Below are positions 59,931 through 64,000 of a DNA stretch of 64,000 bases, piece by piece (the stretch's first letter is position 1; each line of letters opens with the position of its first letter). The DNA comes from Clostridiales bacterium (GTDB taxonomy: Bacteria; Bacillota; Clostridia; Christensenellales; Borkfalkiaceae). The notes beneath the pieces are model-generated. The model was given only the letters and a program-made list of their open reading frames with translations, was not told the origin of the DNA and ran no database searches. The DNA is taken from positions 1-64,000 of the forward strand of contig SVIF01000003.1 in the NCBI GenBank assembly GCA_015069615.1, given 5' to 3'. The translations under genes and the position numbers were made by a program.

Positions 59931-61205
59931 ATGAACTATTTCAATTCTTCGCTAAAATTTTTAGAAAAACTGATAAAAATCCCTTCCGTGGAAGGGGTTC
60001 CTGAAAAAAACGCACCCTTCGGCAAGAACGTGGCAAACGCGCTTTCTTTGTTTTTAGAAGAAGCGCAAACCCTTGGCTTTGGGGTAAAAAACTACGAAGG
60101 CTACGCGGGGGAAGTTATTTTCGGAAACCCCAACGCCACCCCCGAAAACTGCGTAGGCATTTTGGCGCATTTGGACGTAGTGCCCGAAGGGGAAGGCTGG
60201 TCGGTGCCCCCTTACGCGTTGACCGAGCAAGGGGAATACCTGATGGGTAGGGGCGTATTGGACGATAAAGGACCCGCCGCCGTAACCCTTTACGCAATGA
60301 AAAAACTGTTGGACGAAGGGTTTACCCCCTCAAAAACGGTAAAGTTAATTTTAGGTTGTAACGAAGAAACGGGGTGGCGGTGTATGGACTACTATACCAC
60401 GCACGCAAAGATGCCCGAAACGGGGTTTTCGCCTGACGCGGAATTCCCCGTAATTTACGCCGAACGGGGGATACTGCACGCGCGGTTCTTTTTCCCCCTG
60501 CCTAAGGGCGTTGTGTCCTTTACCGCAGGGGAACGCGCGAATATGGTGCCCGCCAAAGCGCAAGCGAAAGTTAATGCGGAAATCCCCCTTTCACTCCTTG
60601 AAAAACACGGCGTGAAAATGGTAAGCGGACTTTTACAAACCGAAGGGGTGCAAGCGCACGGCTCTACCCCCTGGGAAGGAAAAAACGCTTGCGTTCCTAT
60701 GCTAAATTTTCTTGCGGATGCGGGTATCAATTTGGGGGCTTTACCCCACTTTTTCGCAGATGGTAACGGCGTTAGCCAAGCGGCGGACGAAACGGGAAAT
60801 TCTTCCTTTTCCCCCAACGTGATTCGCGTGGAAGGAAACACCTTATGCGTTACCGCGGATATTCGCTATGCGCCAAGCAAAAGAAAAGAAGTGGTGGATA
60901 AACTAAACGCATACGGCGTTCGGTACGAAATTTTGCACGAACAACCCCCCTTACTGCAGCCCGTGGAAAGCAAACTGATTCAAACGTTGCTTGGGGTATA
61001 TAACGAGTTCACGGGGGAAAACGCAACGCCCATCGCGATAGGGGGTGGCACTTACGCCCGCGCAATGAAAAACGGCGTAGCCTTTGGCCCTTGTTTTTTA
61101 AGCGAGCCTTCCACCGCCCACCAAGCGGATGAAAAAATAAAAAAAGCGCATCTTTTCTGCGCTTATCAAACGTACGGGGAAGCCATCAAACGGCTTTCCA
61201 AATAG
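59931..61205 (+). CDS. pepV: M20-family dipeptidase (PepV-like)
   Basis: 424 residues. PepV-type zinc peptidases cleave dipeptides, including carnosine-like ones. Motifs: ILAHLDVVPEGEGW with the first metal His-x-Asp, GRGVLDDKGPAAVTLYAMKKL with the bridging Asp, and LILGCNEETGWRCMDYY with the catalytic Glu-Glu. The C-terminal AIGGGTYARAMKNGVAFGPCF carries the last metal site. Start MNYFNSSLKFLEKL is chosen for AAAAAAAGGAAC; a frame ten codons longer overlaps the -10 (TATAAT, 59897-59902). The YbaK-like gene follows after 9 bp. Confidence 0.93.
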   Translation: MNYFNSSLKFLEKLIKIPSVEGVPEKNAPFGKNVANALSLFLEEAQTLGFGVKNYEGYAGEVIFGNPNATPENCVGILAHLDVVPEGEGWSVPPYALTEQGEYLMGRGVLDDKGPAAVTLYAMKKLLDEGFTPSKTVKLILGCNEETGWRCMDYYTTHAKMPETGFSPDAEFPVIYAERGILHARFFFPLPKGVVSFTAGERANMVPAKAQAKVNAEIPLSLLEKHGVKMVSGLLQTEGVQAHGSTPWEGKNACVPMLNFLADAGINLGALPHFFADGNGVSQAADETGNSSFSPNVIRVEGNTLCVTADIRYAPSKRKEVVDKLNAYGVRYEILHEQPPLLQPVESKLIQTLLGVYNEFTGENATPIAIGGGTYARAMKNGVAFGPCFLSEPSTAHQADEKIKKAHLFCAYQTYGEAIKRLSK

Positions 61206-61214
61206 GAGAAAGAA

Positions 61215-61772
61215 ATGCAACCAGAAAATTTTAACGTGGCAAGTTTGGTGGCGCAAAGAATCGCACCCCCTTTCACCGAAAGCGAGGCAAAAAATGCGGT
61301 TTATACAAAACTAAACGACCTTGATATTCCCTTTTACGCCATTGACCATCCCCCCGTGCACGGCGCGGATTGTGTGGAAAATTACGTACCCGTGGACGAG
61401 CATACCGTGGTGGTAAAAAACTTGTATTTAAGAAACGATACGGGCACGAAATCTTGGCTGGTTACCGAATGTTACCACAAGCACGCGGATTTGATAAACC
61501 TTCGTGCGTTTTTAGGCAGTAGTCGCTTGGGGTTCTGTTCGCCCGAACGGCTTTGGAAGGGCTTAGGAATTCGCCCCGGCTCGGTTTCCCCCCTTTGCTG
61601 TATGAACGATACCGAAGGGAAAATTCCCTTGATTTTGGATGCGGATTTAGCAACATACGCGTACATTTGTATGCACCCCAACGATAACACGGGCTCGGTG
61701 TACTTAAAGTATGAAGATTTATTAAAATTTGCGCGCGCCACGGGGCACGAACCCGTGTTTTACCGCGTGTAA
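61215..61772 (+). CDS. YbaK/ProX-type aminoacyl-tRNA deacylase
   Basis: 185 residues of the YbaK/prolyl-tRNA-synthetase-associated domain family, stand-alone editing proteins that hydrolyse mischarged tRNAs (for example Ala-tRNA-Pro). Motifs: IDHPPVHGADCV at about 44-55, VVKNLYLRNDTGTKSWLVT with the conserved Lys, LGSSRLGFCSPERLWKGLGIRPGSVSPLCC, and VYLKYEDLLKFARATGHEPVFYRV closing the domain. It resembles PrdX/ProXp proteins. Co-transcribed with pepV behind AGGAGAAAGAA. Confidence 0.88.
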   Translation: MQPENFNVASLVAQRIAPPFTESEAKNAVYTKLNDLDIPFYAIDHPPVHGADCVENYVPVDEHTVVVKNLYLRNDTGTKSWLVTECYHKHADLINLRAFLGSSRLGFCSPERLWKGLGIRPGSVSPLCCMNDTEGKIPLILDADLATYAYICMHPNDNTGSVYLKYEDLLKFARATGHEPVFYRV

Positions 61773-61814
61773 CTGAGGACAAAATTCCCTCTCCTCAGGA
61801 GGACACCCAAGTAC

Positions 61815-61934
61815 GTCATTCTTCGCCTACCATCATATTTCCATAGGAAATATATCATATCCGTTAGGATATATCAAAACGCAGTTTATATCATACGCCC
61901 ACGGGCGTATATCATTTTACTATTCATTCTTCGC
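61815..61934. repeat. ATATCAT hairpin array flanked by ends of the 50-bp repeat
   Basis: Four mini-hairpins, each followed by ATATCA or ATATCAT (ATTTCC/GGAAAT, ATCC/GGAT, a degenerate AACG-CAGTTT one, ACGCCC/GGGCGT), at 61831-61916. On the left lies GTCATTCTTCGCCTAC (61815-61830), identical to one end of the 50-bp element. On the right lies CATTCTTCGCC (61924-61934). The array may have inserted into or between such elements. An imperfect hairpin (CTGAGGA / TCCTCAG, 61773-61798) follows the upstream gene. Confidence 0.7.
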
Positions 61935-61961
61935 CCAATACCCTTTCAAAGGAGTTTTCAA

Positions 61962-62645
61962 ATGAAAAATATAATTAAAAAATACCTTTCTGCAACCCTT
62001 TGCGCGTTGCTACTTTGCGCGTTCCCCCTTACCCTTACCGCGTGCGGAGATAACCCGGCACCTTCCACGCCTTCGGTTACCCCTTCGCTTACCCCTTCCG
62101 CTTCCCCTTCGGTAAGCCCTTCCGTTCCCACAGCGCCCAAACCCGTTATTGAAATCACCTTGGCGGACGGACGTAAAATGACTGCCGAATTATACCCGGA
62201 TATCGCCCCTCAAACGGTTGCGCGCGTTCTTGCTTTGGTAGACCAAAACTTATACGACGGGGTAATTTTTCACCGCGTAATTGAAGATTTTATGATTCAA
62301 ACGGGGGGCTTTATTCCCAGCGCGCAAGGCTTACTGCAACTTTCCGCCCCCAGCCTTTACGGGGAATTTTATTTTAACGGCTTTGCCAACGATTTATTAC
62401 ACGAACCGGGCGTGCTTTCTATGGCAAGAACCAACGCGTATAACGGCGCAAGCACACAGTTTTTTATCTGCACTGCGGTATGCCCGCATTTGGATGGATA
62501 CTACGCCGCGTTCGGCAAGTTAACGGATGCGGAAAGCTTAGAAGTTGCCATGGATATTTCCCGCGTAACAACGGACGCAAAATACGTGTTCGCCTCAGAC
62601 GTTCCCCAAGAAGATATCGTAATTCAATCCATAAGAAGAAAGTAA
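61962..62645 (+). CDS. Cyclophilin-type peptidyl-prolyl isomerase lipoprotein
   Basis: 227 residues. A signal peptide ends in the lipobox LTAC with lipidated Cys28. A Pro/Ser/Thr linker (about 32-58, repeated SVTPS/SPSV units) tethers a cyclophilin domain: ELYPDIAPQTVARVLALVDQNLYDGVIFHRVIEDFMIQTGG, PGVLSMART, ASTQFFICT and AAFGKLTDAE. These include the active-site Arg (HRV) and the QFFI strand. It likely folds secreted proteins on the outer face of the membrane, perhaps the large surface proteins of this strain. AAAGGAG precedes the ATG. Confidence 0.93.
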   Translation: MKNIIKKYLSATLCALLLCAFPLTLTACGDNPAPSTPSVTPSLTPSASPSVSPSVPTAPKPVIEITLADGRKMTAELYPDIAPQTVARVLALVDQNLYDGVIFHRVIEDFMIQTGGFIPSAQGLLQLSAPSLYGEFYFNGFANDLLHEPGVLSMARTNAYNGASTQFFICTAVCPHLDGYYAAFGKLTDAESLEVAMDISRVTTDAKYVFASDVPQEDIVIQSIRRK

Positions 62646-62694
62646 GGCTTTTAATGGATAAAAAGGTTTTGAAAAAATAATAGATGAAAACAAA

Positions 62695-62733
62695 ACCCGC
62701 CCGTGCGAAAAAACGCACGGGCGGGCTTTATTT
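62695..62733. terminator. Terminator between the cyclophilin and SHOCT genes
   Basis: ACCCGCCCGTGCG / CGCACGGGCGGGCTTTATTTT; the flanking genes converge. Confidence 0.9.
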
Positions 62734-62747
62734 TAGCGATAACCTAA

Positions 62748-63353
62748 TTATTTTTTACCGAATAACTCGCCTTTCATAGCGGCAAATTCTTCTTCGGTAA
62801 TCACTTTTTGGTCTACTAGTTTCTTCCACTTTTTCAGTTCTTCCAAGTCGCCTACGTTTTTATTAGCAACTTTTAAAGTTTTTGTTTTTAATTCTTCAAA
62901 TTCTTCAGCGGTAATGATGCTTTCTTTTTCCATTTCCTTATACTTGTTCAAAACGGAAAGCACATCTTCGCTAGTGGTTGCTTTGCCTTTCTTTACAAAA
63001 CCAAGAAGGGTAAGCAATTTAACAGAATAATACAAAAGCGCTGCAACCGCCATTACGGCAAAACCTACGTCAATAAAGCTAAAGAATTCGTAATATGCGA
63101 ACATTTCGTCAGGATACAAAATTCTGGTGATTGCGGCAACGCCTGCAACAACCATAATTAAATAACCAAGGCTTACAGCTCCTTCTTTCTTGCTGAAAAT
63201 TAAAACAAGGGACGCAATTGCTACTGCAAACGAAAGATCCATAATGCTAAATGCATACGCGGGCATTTCCAGTTCCATTGCGTCAAGGAAGATGCCAACA
63301 ATGGCGATAAGCATACCAATAACGGCAATAATTTGTGATAGTGTTTTCTTCAT
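62748..63353 (-). CDS. Four-helix membrane protein with SHOCT-like C-terminus
   Basis: 201 residues from MKKTLSQII, behind AAAGGAGAAAAGAAA; a longer frame covers the promoter. Four hydrophobic helices (about 6-22, 31-50, 58-75, 90-112) are followed by a cytoplasmic tail with two SHOCT-type motifs: ESIITAEEFEELKTKTL and LVDQKVITEEEFAAMKGELF. SHOCT modules are short oligomerisation or interaction helices. It is divergent to an XRE regulator at 63499 from a perfect consensus promoter, the same layout as the modules at 7.1 kb and 55.8 kb. Function unknown. Confidence 0.75.
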   Translation of the reverse strand: MKKTLSQIIAVIGMLIAIVGIFLDAMELEMPAYAFSIMDLSFAVAIASLVLIFSKKEGAVSLGYLIMVVAGVAAITRILYPDEMFAYYEFFSFIDVGFAVMAVAALLYYSVKLLTLLGFVKKGKATTSEDVLSVLNKYKEMEKESIITAEEFEELKTKTLKVANKNVGDLEELKKWKKLVDQKVITEEEFAAMKGELFGKK

Positions 63354-63435
63354 TTTCTTTTCTCCTTTATAGAAAATTTTTTCGGGGAAAGGGGTAAACC
63401 CACTTGCAAGGCTTTCTTGCCCCGTCTTTATCCGC

Positions 63436-63473
63436 ATTATACTACACATTTTATCTAGTGTCAAGACATTTTG
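63436..63473 (-). promoter_or_regulatory. Consensus promoter of the SHOCT gene with repeat motifs
   Basis: TTGACA (63464-63459), 17 nt, TATAAT (63441-63436). ACATTTT occurs as a direct repeat at 63446 and 63466, and ACAC/GTGT pairs (63444-63461; 63466-63477) frame the -35. These are candidate sites for the XRE protein. Confidence 0.65.
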
Positions 63474-63498
63474 TGTACTTTTTGGGTAAACTTTTACT

Positions 63499-63699
63499 AT
63501 GGATAAATTATTTTGTAACAATTTAAAGGAAGCAAGGAAGGCTTGCGGTTTTACCCAAAAGCAAGTGGCAAACAAATTAAGCGTTGTGGAAAGCTGTTAC
63601 GCTAACTGGGAACAAGGCAGAACCGAACCCAACGTGGATATGCTTAGGAAGTTAGCAAAAATTTTTTGCGTTTCCTTAGACGAACTAATTAACGGCTAA
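63499..63699 (+). CDS. XRE-family HTH regulator
   Basis: 66 residues, one Cro/C1-type HTH: CGFTQKQVANKLSVVESCYANWEQGRTEPNVDMLRKLAKIFCVSLDELI. Very similar in length and core (xxYANWEQGRxEP) to the regulator at 7244, so they may be paralogues. No clear ribosome site precedes the ATG, so translation may be weak or initiate on a very short leader. Divergent from the SHOCT membrane gene, with its own terminator downstream. Confidence 0.88.
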   Translation: MDKLFCNNLKEARKACGFTQKQVANKLSVVESCYANWEQGRTEPNVDMLRKLAKIFCVSLDELING

Positions 63700-63754
63700 C
63701 CTTTGATAGCGCTATCCTTTTGCTTTTTTGCAGTAAATTCCACGATTACGTAAC

Positions 63755-63786
63755 AAAACCGCCCCGTTGTCCGGGGCGGTTTTTCG
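63755..63786 (+). terminator. Terminator of the XRE gene
   Basis: AAAACCGCCCC-GTTGTCC-GGGGCGGTTTTTC. Confidence 0.9.
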
Positions 63787-63854
63787 TTTTTTGGGGTTTT
63801 TCTATCGTGCGAAAAGAACTTTTGCAAGCCCCCGTGTGTAAAGGGGCCTTATTT

Positions 63855-63904
63855 TTTGTCATTCTTCGCCTACATGCCTTGACGGGCTAATCGGAGAATC
63901 TAAA
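63855..63904. repeat. 50-bp dispersed repeat, copy 3 (inverted)
   Basis: The reverse complement of this segment starts TTTAGATTCTCCG, contains CCCGTCAAGGC and ends GCGAAGAATGACAAA, exactly 50 bp, as at 117-166 and 1189-1238. It again lies close to a GC-rich terminator and beside a C-run/G-run palindrome (CCCCCGTGTGTAAAGGGG). Confidence 0.75.
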
Positions 63905-63929
63905 AAAGTCCGTTGTAAAAACGTTCCGC

Positions 63930-64000
63930 TTATCCAAGCAAAACGTCCATTACCATCATCAAGCAAAAGCCGAAAAGTAAGGCGTAGGTTGCACCCCGTT
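63930..64000 (-). CDS. C-terminal end of a probable ZIP-family metal transporter (partial)
   Basis: Reading leftward from the window edge gives 22 residues ending ...FGFCLMMVMDVLLG-stop (TAA at 63932-63930). The hydrophobic stretch ending in L-M-M-x-x-D-V-x-L-G is what I recall as the last helix of bacterial ZIP (GufA/ZupT-like) transporters. The evidence is short, so another membrane protein is possible. The other frames close sooner or lack a protein-like ending. Confidence 0.45.
   Translation of the reverse strand, partial: RGATYALLFGFCLMMVMDVLLG

Noticed and set aside
41507-61916. ATATCAT arrays and collagen DNA repeats as CRISPR
   Set aside because: Repeat lengths are too short or coding, spacers are not unique foreign-like sequences, and no cas gene is present.

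Overview
The window looks like a chromosomal segment of an uncultured, probably gut-dwelling, spore-forming Clostridia (Bacillota). The grounds are a YyaC-type sporulation gene, FtsH/ParB housekeeping genes, Firmicutes-type promoters (TTGACA-17-TATAAT, often with TG-extended -10), strong AGGAGG ribosome sites, FeoA/FeoB with the small Cys-rich partner, and intergenic hairpin repeats of a kind I associate with gut Clostridia. There is no prophage, CRISPR array or rRNA. One tRNA gene (tRNA-Leu, anticodon CAG) is present.

Layout. 1-7.5 kb: a small membrane protein bracketed by copies of a 50-bp repeat, then parB, ftsH (TTG start), yyaC, two unrecognised proteins and a divergent XRE-regulator module. 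7.5-11 kb: a eukaryote-type glycogen branching enzyme and a cation-diffusion transporter. 11-16.4 kb: three tandem, signal-less heparinase II/III-family lyases. 16.5-23.3 kb: two very large paralogous exported proteins (two LamG-like domains, a calcineurin-like phosphoesterase, a collagen-like Gly-X-Y stalk and a Cys-bearing C-terminal membrane tail). 23.3-25.1 kb: a tRNA-Leu-associated remnant with copies of the tRNA 3' end, copies of its terminator and a decayed glutaminase-like gene. 25.2-30.3 kb: an AraC regulator divergent from a glycyl radical enzyme, its radical-SAM activase and a Zn-dependent dehydrogenase. 30.3-31 kb: an array of structured repeats. 31-34 kb: feoA-feoB-FeoB-associated protein under a promoter flanked by two perfect palindromes. 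34.2-36.4 kb: an ABC exporter with a leader terminator. 36.6-37.1 kb: a complete transcription unit with no normal ORF. 37.7-42.3 kb: lipid kinase, CCA-adding enzyme (apparently leaderless mRNA), rmuC and pnuC. 42.8-54.1 kb: a nine-gene purine operon, purE-C-F-M-N-[IMP cyclohydrolase]-[AICAR formyltransferase]-D-L. 54.4-64 kb: phosphopantetheinyl transferase, two more XRE/membrane-protein modules, a Cys-rich peptide, a two-component system, gltX, pepV, a YbaK-like deacylase, a cyclophilin lipoprotein and the end of a probable ZIP transporter.

How the genes fit together. The purine operon encodes most steps from PRPP to IMP. It replaces bifunctional PurH with two single-domain proteins, and its PurF lacks the N-terminal nucleophile Cys. 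purB and purK are not in the window. The lyases, surface phosphoesterases and glycyl radical cluster could all belong to carbohydrate foraging, but no substrate can be read from the sequence. Three separate XRE genes each sit divergent to a small or membrane protein, with dyads in or beside the promoter, which suggests a recurring autoregulated module.

Best candidates for something undescribed: the 36.6-37.1 kb transcription unit with two in-frame TAG codons, the covarying two-stem repeat family at 30.4-30.8 kb and 42.7 kb, the tRNA-Leu 3'-end repeat units at 24.6-24.9 kb, and the shared Cys-containing C-terminal tail of the two surface proteins. All functions are inferred from sequence reading alone; no database search was run.
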